Source: Streptomyces sp. TLI_235 (GTDB lineage Bacteria > Actinomycetota > Actinomycetes > Streptomycetales > Streptomycetaceae). Taken from it: DNA of 64,000 nt. Each line of letters opens with the position of its first letter. The first letter of the stretch is position 1. A program made the translations under genes and the position numbers. Location: the NCBI GenBank assembly GCA_002300355.1, contig NSGV01000001.1, positions 434,001 to 498,000 of the forward strand, given 5' to 3'. This document shows positions 40,002 through 48,637 of the stretch, in pieces. The notes below the pieces were generated by a model. That model did no database searches and was not told the DNA's origin. It was given only the letters and a program-made list of their open reading frames with translations.

Positions 40002-41930
40002 TCAGGCGGGCTGGACGACGGCGAGGACGGCCCCGGGCTCGACCGGCTGGCCGGGGGCGACGCGGAGTTCGGTGAGCAGCCCGTCGGCGGGCGCGGTGAC
40101 CTGGTGCTCCATCTTCATCGCCTCCAGCCAGAGCAGCGGCTGTCCGGCGGTGACGGTGTCGCCGGGGGCGGCGGCGGTGCGGACGACGGTGCCGGGCATG
40201 GGGGCGAGCAGCGCGCCGGGGTCGGTGCGCTGCAAGGGGTCGGGGAAGCGGTCGAGCGCGGTGAGGGCGGCGGCGCCGTGCGGGCCGTCGACCCAGACGG
40301 CGGTGCCGTGGGCGGCGATGTGGAAGGTCTGCCGGAGGGTGCCCGTCTCCAGGACGACCAGGTCGGAGGCGGATTCGACGAGCCGGGTGCCGGGGTGGCC
40401 CTCGGCGTCCAGGCCGGCCCGGCCGATCCGGTAGCGGACCTCCCATTCGCCGCCGTCGGCGGCCCGGTACCGCTTGACCTGCGGCTGGGAGGGCAGGTTG
40501 CGCCAGCCGGAAGGCAGTGCGGTGCGGCGGGCGGCGGCGTCGGCGAGCGCGGCGGCGAGGGCGGCGAGCGGGGTGTCCTTGCCGTCGGGGGCGGTGAGGT
40601 CGGCGGCGTGTTCGGTGAGGAAGCCGGTGTGCAGCCGGGCGTCCAGGAAGGCGGGGTGGCGCAGCGCGCGGACGAGCGGCTCGCGGTTGGTGGCGGGGCC
40701 GTGGATGCGGGCGCGGGCGAGTGCGTCGGCGAGCCGGCGGGCGGCGGCGGCCCGGGTGGGCGCCCAGGCGACGGCCTTGGCCAGCATGGCGTCGTAGTGC
40801 ACGGTGACGGTGGTGCCGTCGGTGACGCCGGAGTCGAGGCGCAGCCCGGCGGGGGCGGCGGCGGTGGCGAACTCGGTGTGCGGGTGGGCGAGGGTGAGGC
40901 GGTGCAGGGTGCCGGTCTGCGGCTGCCAGTCGCGGGCCGGGTCCTCGGCGTACAGCCGGGCCTCGATGGCGTGGCCGGTGGTGGCGGGCGGCTCGTCGGG
41001 CAGGGCGTCGCCCTCGGCGACGGCGATCTGCAAGGCGACCAGGTCGAGGCCGGTGACGCATTCGGTGACGGGGTGTTCGACCTGGAGGCGGGTGTTCATC
41101 TCCAGGAAGGCGAGCCGGCCGTCGGGGGCGAGCAGGAATTCGGCGGTGCCGGCGCCGACGTAGCCGATGGCCTTCGCCGCGTCGACGGCGGCCCGGTGCA
41201 GGTCCGCGCGCTGCCGGTCGGTGAGGTCGGGTGCGGGCGCCTCCTCGATCACCTTCTGGTGGCGGCGCTGCAGCGAGCAGTCGCGGTCGCCGACGGCCCA
41301 CACGGTGCCGTGGGTGTCGGCCATCAGCTGGACTTCGACGTGCCGCCCGGTGGGCAGGTAGGGCTCGCAGAAGACCTCGTCGGAGCCGAACGCGGAGAGT
41401 GCCTCGGCGCGGGCGGCGGCGAGGGCGGCGGGCAGCTCGGCGAGGTCGCGGACGATCCGCATGCCGCGTCCGCCGCCGCCGGCCGCGGCTTTGACGAGCA
41501 GCGGCAGGTCGGTCTCGGTCGGGTGCTCGCCGACGGTGAGGACGGGCACCCCGGCCTCGGCCATCAGCCGTTTGGCGCCGGTCTTGGAGCCCATGGCGGC
41601 GATCGCGGCGGGCGGCGGGCCGATCCAGGTGAGGCCGGCGTCGAGGACGGCCTGCGCGAAGTCGGCGTTCTCGGAGAGGAAGCCGTAGCCGGGGTGGACG
41701 GCGTCGGCGCCGGCGGCGCGGGCGGCGTCGATCAGCAGGTCGGCGCGGAGGTAGGTGTCGGCGGGGGCGGCGCCGGGCAGCCGGACGGCGGTGTCGGCCT
41801 CCCGGACGTGCGGGGCGCCGGCGTCCGGGTCGGAGTGCACGGCGACGGTGGCGATGCCGAGGTCCCGGCAGGTGCGGAAGATCCGCCGGGCGATCTCGCC
41901 GCGGTTGGCGACCAGCAGAGAGGTGATCAC
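40002..41930 (-). CDS. acyl-CoA carboxylase alpha subunit (biotin carboxylase-BCCP)
   Basis: 642 residues from GTG 41930, with GGAGG ten bases upstream. LLVANRGEIARRIFRTCRDL opens the biotin carboxylase domain; the ATP-grasp loop is LLVKAAAGGGGRGMRIV; FLEMNTRLQVEHPVTE is the catalytic strand. The C-terminal biotin carrier domain has WLEAMKMEHQVTAPADG with the biotinyl Lys in AMKM. It carboxylates its biotin with ATP and bicarbonate, then hands CO2 to the beta subunit. The subunit order beta-alpha with acyl-CoA dehydrogenase downstream matches methylcrotonyl/geranyl-CoA carboxylase operons. Confidence 0.94.
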   Translation of the reverse strand: MITSLLVANRGEIARRIFRTCRDLGIATVAVHSDPDAGAPHVREADTAVRLPGAAPADTYLRADLLIDAARAAGADAVHPGYGFLSENADFAQAVLDAGLTWIGPPPAAIAAMGSKTGAKRLMAEAGVPVLTVGEHPTETDLPLLVKAAAGGGGRGMRIVRDLAELPAALAAARAEALSAFGSDEVFCEPYLPTGRHVEVQLMADTHGTVWAVGDRDCSLQRRHQKVIEEAPAPDLTDRQRADLHRAAVDAAKAIGYVGAGTAEFLLAPDGRLAFLEMNTRLQVEHPVTECVTGLDLVALQIAVAEGDALPDEPPATTGHAIEARLYAEDPARDWQPQTGTLHRLTLAHPHTEFATAAAPAGLRLDSGVTDGTTVTVHYDAMLAKAVAWAPTRAAAARRLADALARARIHGPATNREPLVRALRHPAFLDARLHTGFLTEHAADLTAPDGKDTPLAALAAALADAAARRTALPSGWRNLPSQPQVKRYRAADGGEWEVRYRIGRAGLDAEGHPGTRLVESASDLVVLETGTLRQTFHIAAHGTAVWVDGPHGAAALTALDRFPDPLQRTDPGALLAPMPGTVVRTAAAPGDTVTAGQPLLWLEAMKMEHQVTAPADGLLTELRVAPGQPVEPGAVLAVVQPA

Positions 41931-41953
41931 GTGGGTCGTTCCTCCACAAGAAG

Positions 41954-43552
41954 CTACATCCGGAAGACGCCGTAGCCGCGGGCGCCCTCGACGGGGCCGC
42001 TGTGCACGGCGGAGAGGCAGAGTCCGAGCACCGTCCTGGTGTCCCGCGGGTCGATGACGCCGTCGTCGTAGAGCCGTCCGGAGAGGAAGGCGGGCAGCGA
42101 CTCGGCCTCGATCTGCTGCTCGACCATGGCGCGGACCGCCGCGTCGGCGTCCTCGTCGTACGGGGTGCCCTTGGCGGCGGCGGACTGCCGGGCGACGATG
42201 GACAGCACCCCGGCGAGCTGCTGCGGGCCCATGACGGCGGACTTGGCGCTCGGCCAGGCGAACAGGAAGCGCGGCTCGTAGGCCCGGCCGCACATGCCGT
42301 AGTGCCCGGCGCCGTAGGAGGCGCCCATCAGCACGGACAGGTGCGGGACGCGGGAGTTCGCGACCGCGTTGATCATCATGGCGCCGTGCTTGATGATGCC
42401 GCCCTGCTCGTAGGCCTCGCCGACCATGTAGCCGGTGGTGTTGTGCAGGAAGAGCAGCGGGATGTCGCGCTGGTTGGCGAGCTGGATGAACTGGGCGGCC
42501 TTCTGCGACTCGGCGCTGAAGAGCACGCCCTGGGCGTTGGCGAGGATGCCGACGGGGTAGCCGTGCACGGTGGCCCAGCCGGTGGCGAGGCTCGGCCCGT
42601 ACAGCGGTTTGAACTCGTCGAAGTCGGAGCCGTCGACGATCCGGGCGATCACCTCGCGCGGGTCGAAGGGCACCCGCAGGTCGCCGGGGACGATACCGAG
42701 CAGCTCCTCCTCGTCGTACTTCGGCGGTTCGGCGGCGAGGTCGGGCAGCGGGCCGCGGCGCTGCCAGTGCAGGCGTTTGACGATCCGGCGGGCGATCCGG
42801 CAGGCGTCGGGTTCGTCCTCGGCGACGTGGTCGGCGAGGCCGGAGGTGCGGGCGTGCATGTCGGCGCCGCCGAGCCGTTCCTCGTCGGCCTCCTCGCCGG
42901 TGGCCATCTTCACCAGCGGCGGCCCGCCGAGGAATACCTTGGCGCGCTCCCGCACCAGCACGGTGTGGTCGGACATGCCGGGCACGTAGGCGCCGCCGGC
43001 GGTGGAGTTGCCGAAGACCACGGCGACGGTCGGGATGCCGGCGGCGGAGAGCCGGGTGAGATCGCGGAAGAGCGCCCCGCCGGGGATGAAGATCTCCTTC
43101 TGGCTGGGCAGGTCGGCGCCACCGGACTCGACCAGGTTCACCAGCGGCAGCCGGTTGTGCAGGGCGATCTCGTTGGCCCGCAGCGCCTTCTTCAGCGTCC
43201 ACGGGTTGCTGGCGCCGCCGCGCACGGTCGGGTCGTTGGCGGTGATGACGCAGACCGTGCCCTCGATCACGCCGATGCCGGTGACCAGGGCGGCGCCGAC
43301 GGGGTGGTCGCTTCCCCAGGCGGCGAGCGGGGAGAGCTCCAGGAACGGCGAGTCCTGGTCGAGCAGCAGCTCGATCCGCTCGCGGGCGAGCAGCTTGCCG
43401 CGGCCGCGGTGCCGTTCGACGTAGCGGGGTCCGCCACCGGCGAGCGCCTTGGTGTGCTCGGCGTCGAGGGCGGCGAGCTTCGCCAGCATCGCGTCCCGGT
43501 GGGCGGTGTGCTCGGCGCCGCCGGGGTCGAGGCGGGTGGGGAGGACGGTCAC
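41954..43552 (-). CDS. acyl-CoA carboxylase beta subunit (carboxyltransferase)
   Basis: 532 residues from GTG 43552, overlapping the AtuA-like stop by 4 bp. Two crotonase-like carboxyltransferase halves are clear: NLVESGGADLPSQKEIFIPG and VVFGNSTAGGAYVPGMSDHT, then PLLFLHNTTGYMVGEAYEQG with oxyanion-type ASYGAGHYGMCGRAYEPRF. The LHNTTGYMVG motif is typical of methylcrotonyl-CoA and geranyl-CoA carboxyltransferases rather than propionyl-CoA carboxylase. With the AtuA-like protein next to it, an isoprenoid or 3-methyl-branched acyl-CoA is the likely substrate. Confidence 0.93.
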   Translation of the reverse strand: MTVLPTRLDPGGAEHTAHRDAMLAKLAALDAEHTKALAGGGPRYVERHRGRGKLLARERIELLLDQDSPFLELSPLAAWGSDHPVGAALVTGIGVIEGTVCVITANDPTVRGGASNPWTLKKALRANEIALHNRLPLVNLVESGGADLPSQKEIFIPGGALFRDLTRLSAAGIPTVAVVFGNSTAGGAYVPGMSDHTVLVRERAKVFLGGPPLVKMATGEEADEERLGGADMHARTSGLADHVAEDEPDACRIARRIVKRLHWQRRGPLPDLAAEPPKYDEEELLGIVPGDLRVPFDPREVIARIVDGSDFDEFKPLYGPSLATGWATVHGYPVGILANAQGVLFSAESQKAAQFIQLANQRDIPLLFLHNTTGYMVGEAYEQGGIIKHGAMMINAVANSRVPHLSVLMGASYGAGHYGMCGRAYEPRFLFAWPSAKSAVMGPQQLAGVLSIVARQSAAAKGTPYDEDADAAVRAMVEQQIEAESLPAFLSGRLYDDGVIDPRDTRTVLGLCLSAVHSGPVEGARGYGVFRM

Positions 43553-45246
43553 AGGAGGGCCTCCGGGATGTCGAGGTGCCGGGAGCGCAGCCACTCCCCC
43601 AGCGCCTTGGCCTGCGGGTCGAAGCGGGCCTGCGCGGCGACTCCCTCGCCGAGCAGTCCGGCGATGGTGAAGTTCACGGCGCGCAGATTGGGCAGCAGGT
43701 GCCGTTCCACCGTCAGGCCGGCGGTCTCGGGGAGCAGTCGGCGCAGCAGATCGGTGGTGAGGGCGTGGGCGAGCCAGCGCCAGCCGTCCTCGGTGCGGGC
43801 CCAGACGCCGAGGTTGGCGTCGCCGCCCTTGTCGCCGCTGCGGGCGCCGGCGACCAGGCCGAGCGGGGCGCGGCGGGTGGGCCCGGCGGGCAGCGGTTCG
43901 GGCAGCGGCGGTTCGGCGAGCGGCTCCAGCGGGCGGGTGCGATCGGGCGCCGGGACGGCGAGGCGGGTGCCGTCGGGCAGCACCGCGGTGTGCGGGACGC
44001 CGCGCCGGTCGGTGTACGCGGTCTCGAAGACGCCGTACGGGGTGCCGGGGCCGGGTGGCGCGGTGAGGTGGAAGCCGGGGTAGCCGGCCAGGCCGAGTTC
44101 GACGGCGGCGGCGCCGACGGCCCGGCCGACGGTCCGCTCGTCCGGGTCGCGGACGGTGAGGCGGAGCAGCGCGGAGGCGCTCTCCTCGGTGTCGGCGTCC
44201 TGGTGGTCGGTGCGGGCGAGGGTCCAGCGCAGTTCGGCCGGTCGCCGGGCGAGCGCGCCCTCGAACTGGCGGCGTACCAGGTCGGCCTTGGCCTCGATGT
44301 CGAGGCCGGTGAGGACGAAGACGATTTCGTTGCGGTGGCCGCCGAGCCGGTTGAGGCCGACCTTGAGGTCGGGTGGCGGGGCCTCGCCGCGCACCCCTTC
44401 GACGAGCACCCGGTCGGGGCTCTGCTGGGCGAGCCGGACGGTGTCCAGGCGGGCCGTCACATCCGGTCCGGCGTAGCGGGGTCCGGCGGTCTCGTAGAGC
44501 AGTTGGGCGGTGACGGTCTCGACGGTGACGGCGCCGCCGGTGCCGGGGTGTTTGGTGATGACGCTGCTGCCGTCGGCGTGGATCTCGGCGAGCGGAAAGC
44601 CGGGGCGCGGGTCGGTGCCGGGGCCGAGGTGCTCCCGGAAGAAGGCGTAGTTGCCGCCGGTGGCCTGGGCGCCGCACTCGAGGACGTGGCCGGCGACGAC
44701 GGCCCCGGCGAGCGCGTCGAGGTCGTCCGGGCCCCAGCCGAAGTGGGCCATGGCGGGGCCGGTGACGAGGGCGGCGTCGGTGACCCGGCCGGTGACGACG
44801 ATGTCGGCGCCGCCGCGCAGGCAGGCGGCGATGCCGGCCCCGCCGAGGTAGGCGTTGGCGGCGAGCAGACCGGGCCGGGGGCCGAACTCCGCGGCGCGGG
44901 CGAGCAGGTCGTCGCCGAGGACGTGGCCGACGCGCAGCGCGAGGCCCTGCTTGGCGGCGAGTTCGGCGACCGCCTCGGCGAGCCGGGCGGGGTTGAGGCC
45001 GCCGGCGTTGACGACGAGTTTGACGCCCCGTTCGGCGGCGAGGGCGAGGCACTGTTCGGCCTGCCGCAGGAAGGTCTTGGCGTAGCCGAGGCCCGGGTCC
45101 TTGAGCCGGTCCCGGGCGAGGATGAGCATGGTCAGCTCGGCGAGGTAGTCGCCGGTCAGCACGTCCAGCGGTCCGCCGGTGAGCATCTTCTCGAACGCGG
45201 CGAACCGGTCGCCGTAGAACCCGGACGCGTTGCCGATCCGCAGCAT
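43549..45246 (-). CDS. acyclic terpene utilization AtuA family protein (DUF1446, fused C-terminal domain)
   Basis: 565 residues. RIGNASGFYGDRFAAFEKML, LTGDYLAELTMLILARDR and VVNAGGLNPARLAEAV open the AtuA/DUF1446 domain, with GADIVVTGRVTDAALVTGPA and ECGAQATGGNYAFF in the centre. Residues 460-565 (ARSGDKGGDANLGVWAR and following) are the separate small AtuA-linked domain, fused here. AtuA is essential for citronellol/geraniol use in Pseudomonas, but its reaction remains unclear. It is the first gene of the operon, with GGGGAGG before the ATG and a 16-bp palindrome about 60 bp upstream. Confidence 0.92.
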   Translation of the reverse strand: MLRIGNASGFYGDRFAAFEKMLTGGPLDVLTGDYLAELTMLILARDRLKDPGLGYAKTFLRQAEQCLALAAERGVKLVVNAGGLNPARLAEAVAELAAKQGLALRVGHVLGDDLLARAAEFGPRPGLLAANAYLGGAGIAACLRGGADIVVTGRVTDAALVTGPAMAHFGWGPDDLDALAGAVVAGHVLECGAQATGGNYAFFREHLGPGTDPRPGFPLAEIHADGSSVITKHPGTGGAVTVETVTAQLLYETAGPRYAGPDVTARLDTVRLAQQSPDRVLVEGVRGEAPPPDLKVGLNRLGGHRNEIVFVLTGLDIEAKADLVRRQFEGALARRPAELRWTLARTDHQDADTEESASALLRLTVRDPDERTVGRAVGAAAVELGLAGYPGFHLTAPPGPGTPYGVFETAYTDRRGVPHTAVLPDGTRLAVPAPDRTRPLEPLAEPPLPEPLPAGPTRRAPLGLVAGARSGDKGGDANLGVWARTEDGWRWLAHALTTDLLRRLLPETAGLTVERHLLPNLRAVNFTIAGLLGEGVAAQARFDPQAKALGEWLRSRHLDIPEALL

Positions 45247-45634
45247 GCCCGCCTCCCCTGCTCTGGTCGTGCAGCAGCCTGGCAGCGGCCCATGAATAAA
45301 TCAAGCATGCATGCTTGTTTTTCTCCGCGACCCGTCCGGGCGGGGCGCCGCGGCGGAACGGTTCGTCCGGCGAGGGACGGCGCCGTACGGGGGTGGTGCG
45401 GGCCCGAATCCGACGACCCGTCACAGCCCGTAACCAGCAGCGGGGGTCCCGGTACCGCCGATGGCCCAGTGTTCGTGAAGATTCCCACCCGAGCGGAGGA
45501 ACCTCGCGCGTGCCCGGAGGGCCGTTTCGTCTCGCCGTGCCAAGACTGGGTGGCGGGCACCGCCCTGCCGGCAAGCCGCCGGCCCGGCGCCCGGGTTCCA
45601 CCCAGGAACGTCCCCTCCCGAATTGGAGAAGACC
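45247..45634. other. 388-bp divergent region between AtuA-like and chaplin genes
   Basis: No gene is supported. The left 80 bp hold the AT-rich promoter/operator of the AtuA-like operon, with a 16-bp palindrome at 45302-45317. The right part should hold the chaplin promoter and a long leader; I see no clear match to a BldN-type promoter and no repeat apart from GC-rich short inverted copies. Confidence 0.6.
45302..45317. promoter_or_regulatory. 16-bp palindrome, putative TetR operator of catabolic operon
   Basis: CAAGCATGCATGCTTG is a perfect palindrome next to AT-rich ATTTATTCAT on the AtuA-like side, 56 bp before that gene's ATG. The TetR gene at the end of the operon is the likely binder. 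Confidence 0.65.
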
Positions 45635-45874
45635 GTGAAGGACATCCGCAGGGCTCTCGCGCTGGCCGGCGCCGCCGGTGCTCTCGTGCTCGGCACCGCC
45701 GGTGTGGCCAACGCAGACGCGAGCGCCGTCGGCACGGCCACCGACTCCCCGGGCCTGCTGTCCGGCAACGTGGTTCAGGTCCCGATCCACATTCCCGTCA
45801 ACGTCTGCGGGAACAGCATCAACCTGATCGGCCTGCTGAACCCGACGTCCGGCAACGCCTGCACCAACAGCTGA
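45635..45874 (+). CDS. short chaplin (hydrophobic aerial hyphae coat protein)
   Basis: 79 residues from GTG with GGAG six bases upstream. A signal peptide (KDIRRALALAGAAGALVLGT AGVANA) precedes a single chaplin domain: GLLSGNVVQVPIHIPVNVCG and LNPTSGNACTNS, with the conserved Cys pair. Short chaplins (ChpD-H type) are secreted, form amyloid fibrils and make aerial hyphae and spores water-repellent. There is no LPXTG sorting signal, so it is not one of the long cell-wall-anchored forms. It stands alone with a terminator behind it. This gene is strong evidence for a streptomycete-like host. Confidence 0.95.
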   Translation: MKDIRRALALAGAAGALVLGTAGVANADASAVGTATDSPGLLSGNVVQVPIHIPVNVCGNSINLIGLLNPTSGNACTNS

Positions 45875-45886
45875 GCCTCGCGCACG

Positions 45887-45930
45887 GGTGCCCCCGGCGC
45901 GGCCCGAACAAGGGCCGTCCCGGGGGCACC
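45887..45930. terminator. bidirectional terminator after chaplin gene
   Basis: GGTGCCCCCGG (45887-45897) and CCGGGGGCACC (45920-45930) are perfect 11-bp inverted copies. An inner GGCCC/GGGCC pair extends the stem. It lies between the convergent chaplin and oxidoreductase genes. Confidence 0.85.
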
Positions 45931-45955
45931 GCCGCGAGTGCGGGCCGGCGGTCCG

Positions 45956-46885
45956 TCAGGCCTGCGCCTCGATCTGCGCCACCACGTGCTCGCACAGCTC
46001 GTGGGTGCGCAGTGCGTCCCGCGCGGAGAGCACCTTGCCGGCCCTGACGGACTCCAGGAAGGACAGCACGGTCTGCTCGATGCCGCGCTGGCGGGCGACC
46101 GACACCCAGTCGCCGCGGCGGCGGACGGTCGGCTGGCCGCGGAAGTCGACGACCTCGGCGAGGTTGATGACGCTCCGCTTGGAGTCGCCGCCGGAGACCT
46201 CCAGCACCTCCTCGGTGGCGCCGCTCATCCGGTTCATGATGCCGAGCGCGGTGAAGCCCTGGCCGGCCAGGGTGAGCACGACGTGCTCCATCAGCCCGTC
46301 GCGGCTGCGCGAGCGGACGTCCACGTGCTCGATCTCACCGGGCACCAGGAAGCGCAGGGTGTCGACCACATGGATGAAGTCGTCGAAGACGGCGGTGCGG
46401 GCGGCCTCCGGCAGCCCCTCGCGGTGCTTCTGAAGCACGATCAGATCGCGCGGGCGCTCCATGGCGAGCAGGTAGCCGGGGGCGTGGCGGCGGTTGAAGC
46501 CGACCAGCAGCGAACGGCCGGACTGCTCGGCCAGGTCGACCAGCCGGCGGGCACCGTCCAGGGTGTGGTCCAGCGGCTTGTCCACGTACACGTCGACACC
46601 CGCGGTGAGCAGCTGCTCGACGATCGGCACGTGCTGGCTGGTGGCGGCGTGCACGAAGGCGGCGCGGATGCCGCTGTCGATGACCTCGCCGAGGTCGGTG
46701 TAGCGGTGCCGGATCCGGTAGGAGTCGCCGAGGCGGTCCAGCTTGGCGCGGTCACGGGTCATCAGCCGCAGGTCGAGGCCGGGCTGGGCGGTGAGCACCG
46801 GGAGGTAGGCCTTCTGGGCGATGTCACCGAGTCCGATCACCGCCACCGGCAGGGGTGCGGCATCGATGTCGTGGTCGTGGCTCAC
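45956..46885 (-). CDS. Gfo/Idh/MocA family oxidoreductase
   Basis: 309 residues from GTG 46885 with AGGAG upstream. PVAVIGLGDIAQKAYLPVL is the NAD(P)-binding start and VYVDKPLDHTLDGARRLVD contains the DKP motif (EKP in most members). The C-terminal domain begins near RHAPGYLLAMERP. Substrates in this family are sugars, inositols or related polyols; the Asp for Glu in the DKP motif is a minor difference. It is divergent from an alpha/beta hydrolase, sharing a 187-bp region that contains a 25-bp palindrome. Confidence 0.9.
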   Translation of the reverse strand: MSHDHDIDAAPLPVAVIGLGDIAQKAYLPVLTAQPGLDLRLMTRDRAKLDRLGDSYRIRHRYTDLGEVIDSGIRAAFVHAATSQHVPIVEQLLTAGVDVYVDKPLDHTLDGARRLVDLAEQSGRSLLVGFNRRHAPGYLLAMERPRDLIVLQKHREGLPEAARTAVFDDFIHVVDTLRFLVPGEIEHVDVRSRSRDGLMEHVVLTLAGQGFTALGIMNRMSGATEEVLEVSGGDSKRSVINLAEVVDFRGQPTVRRRGDWVSVARQRGIEQTVLSFLESVRAGKVLSARDALRTHELCEHVVAQIEAQA

Positions 46886-46990
46886 GTGCTCTCCTGCTGA
46901 GGGTGTGGTGGCCCCCGGGGGTGGCCCGGGGGCCTGGCCGCCCAGCAGCATATGCCAGCCATGCCGTTGAGCAGTGCGGATGCGGAAGAT

Positions 46991-47015
46991 CCGGTCCGAC
47001 GGACCGTCGGACCGG
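46991..47015. promoter_or_regulatory. 25-bp perfect palindrome in divergent promoter region
   Basis: CCGGTCCGACGG (46991-47002), A, CCGTCGGACCGG (47004-47015) are exact inverted copies. It is 106 bp before the oxidoreductase start and 58 bp before the hydrolase start. It may be an operator shared by the two genes; no regulator gene is adjacent. Confidence 0.55.
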
Positions 47016-47072
47016 CCCCTGGCGGCGCCTCGGCGCGCCGGTACCGTGGGAGACAGGAGAGGAGGCAGCAAG

Positions 47073-47942
47073 ATGGCCGAGCGCATGGTCGAGGCGGACG
47101 GCGTCGAGCTGTGCACCGAGTCCTTCGGCGACCCGTCGGATCCGCCCGTCCTGCTCGTCATGGGCACCGGGGCCTCGATGCTCTGGTGGGAGGAGGGCTT
47201 CTGCCGGATGCTCGCCGAGGGCGGGCGCTTCGTGATCCGCTACGACCACCGCGACACCGGCCGCTCGACCACCTACGAGCCGGGCCACCCCGGCTACACC
47301 GGCGCGGACCTGGTCGCCGACGCCGCCCGGGTGCTCGACGGCCACGGGATCCCGGCCGCGCACGTCGTGGGTGTCTCGGCCGGCGGGGCACTGGCGCAGC
47401 TGCTCGCGCTCGACGACCCCGGCCGCGTCCTCTCCCTCGTCCTGATCAGCACCACCTCGGCCGTGCCCGGCGGCACCGGCGGACTCCCGCCGCCGACCGA
47501 GGAGTTCATGGCCTTCGTCTCGACCGCGGACGCCGACCCGCCCGGCGCCGACGCGGTGGCCGACCACCAGGTGGCCTACGCCCGCCTGCTCGCAGGCGGG
47601 CGGCGCCCGTTCGACGAGGCCGCCGCCCGCAGCCTCGTCCGCCGCGACGTCGAGCGCGCGCACGACATCGCCGCGGCCCGCAACCACGACGTGCTCGCGG
47701 AGGGCGAGCACACCCGGGCACCGCTGTCCTCGATCAGGGTGCCCACGTTGGTGATCCACGGAACCGCCGACCCGATGTTCCCGTTCCCCCATGGCCAGGC
47801 CCTCGCGGAACGGATCCCCGGGGCCCGGCTGCTGGCCCTGGAGGACGCCGGCCACGGGGTCGACCGCGCCGACCGGGCAACGGTCGTCCGCGCGATCCTC
47901 GACCACACCGCTGCCGGCAGCGGGGGCCGGGCCGCCGGGTAA
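47073..47942 (+). CDS. alpha/beta hydrolase
   Basis: 289 residues from ATG 47073 with GGAGG seven bases upstream. LVMGTGASMLWWEEGF is the oxyanion-hole loop, YDHRDTGRSTTYEPG the family-specific strand, and VVGVSAGGALAQLLALDD the nucleophile elbow (GVSAGG, Ser). Later IHGTADPMFPFPHG gives the acid Asp and LEDAGHGVDR the catalytic His. This branch resembles AclC/RdmC-type esterases and other hydrolases of Streptomyces. Substrate unknown. An upstream in-frame ATG at 46974 would pass through the palindrome and lacks a ribosome site. Confidence 0.9.
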   Translation: MAERMVEADGVELCTESFGDPSDPPVLLVMGTGASMLWWEEGFCRMLAEGGRFVIRYDHRDTGRSTTYEPGHPGYTGADLVADAARVLDGHGIPAAHVVGVSAGGALAQLLALDDPGRVLSLVLISTTSAVPGGTGGLPPPTEEFMAFVSTADADPPGADAVADHQVAYARLLAGGRRPFDEAAARSLVRRDVERAHDIAAARNHDVLAEGEHTRAPLSSIRVPTLVIHGTADPMFPFPHGQALAERIPGARLLALEDAGHGVDRADRATVVRAILDHTAAGSGGRAAG

Positions 47943-47986
47943 CGCACCCGATGAACGTTCCCCGGCTCGGCACCCGGGCCCGGTAC

Positions 47987-48637
47987 TCAGGCCCGGAGGA
48001 ACCGGAGGACCGCCAGCACCCGCCGGTGGGTCTCCTCCGCCGGGGGCAGGTCCAGCTTCATCAGGATGTTGCCGATGTGCTTGCCGACGGCCGCCTCGGA
48101 GACCACCAGCTCGCGGCAGATCGCCGCGTTGGACCTGCCCTCGGCCATCAGCGCCAGCACCTCGCGCTCACGCGGGGTCAGCCGTTCCAGGGGATCGCGT
48201 CGGCGCCGCAGCAGGTGGCGCACCACCTCCGGATCCACCACGGTACCGCCGGCCGCCACCGTTGCGACCGCCGCGAGGAACTCCTCGACCTGCCCGATCC
48301 GGTCCTTCAGCAGGTACCCCACACCGGAACCGTCCCCGGAGTCCAGCAGCTCGGCGGCGTACGAGCGCTGCACGTACTGGCTGAGCACCAGCACCGGGAG
48401 GCCCGGACGCCCGGCACGCAGCGCGACGGCGGCGCGCAGGCCCTCGTCGGTCTGGCCGGGCGGCATCCGGACGTCGGTGATGACGATGTCCGGCCCGTGC
48501 GCGTCGACGGCCGCGCTCAGGGCGTCGGCGTCCCCGACTGCGGCGACGACCCGGTGGCCGAAGCGGTCCAACAGACCGAGCAGGCCCTCGCGCAGAAGCA
48601 CGCTGTCCTCGGCGAGCACCACGCGGAGCGGCCTCAC
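47987..48637 (-). CDS. NarL/LuxR family response regulator
   Basis: 216 residues from GTG overlapping the sensor kinase stop by 4 bp. Receiver domain: VVLAEDSVLLREGLLGLL, phospho-acceptor Asp in DIVITDVRMPP, and GVGYLLKDRIG with the conserved Lys. The C-terminal LuxR-type HTH reads LTPREREVLALMAEGRSNAA then VGKHIGNILMKL. It is the cognate partner of the adjacent histidine kinase and may bind the GGTAGGG inverted repeat in front of the kinase/permease pair. The receiver insert GDGSGVG is unremarkable for this subfamily. Confidence 0.93.
   Translation of the reverse strand: MRPLRVVLAEDSVLLREGLLGLLDRFGHRVVAAVGDADALSAAVDAHGPDIVITDVRMPPGQTDEGLRAAVALRAGRPGLPVLVLSQYVQRSYAAELLDSGDGSGVGYLLKDRIGQVEEFLAAVATVAAGGTVVDPEVVRHLLRRRRDPLERLTPREREVLALMAEGRSNAAICRELVVSEAAVGKHIGNILMKLDLPPAEETHRRVLAVLRFLRA

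Noticed and set aside
45420-45470. BldN-type promoter for the chaplin gene
   Set aside because: CGTAAC occurs at 45428, but no matching -10 element is at the right distance, so I do not call it.
45623-45634. Chaplin start at TTG 45623
   Set aside because: The TTG overlaps the ribosome site GGAG; GTG 45635 gives a normal signal peptide length.
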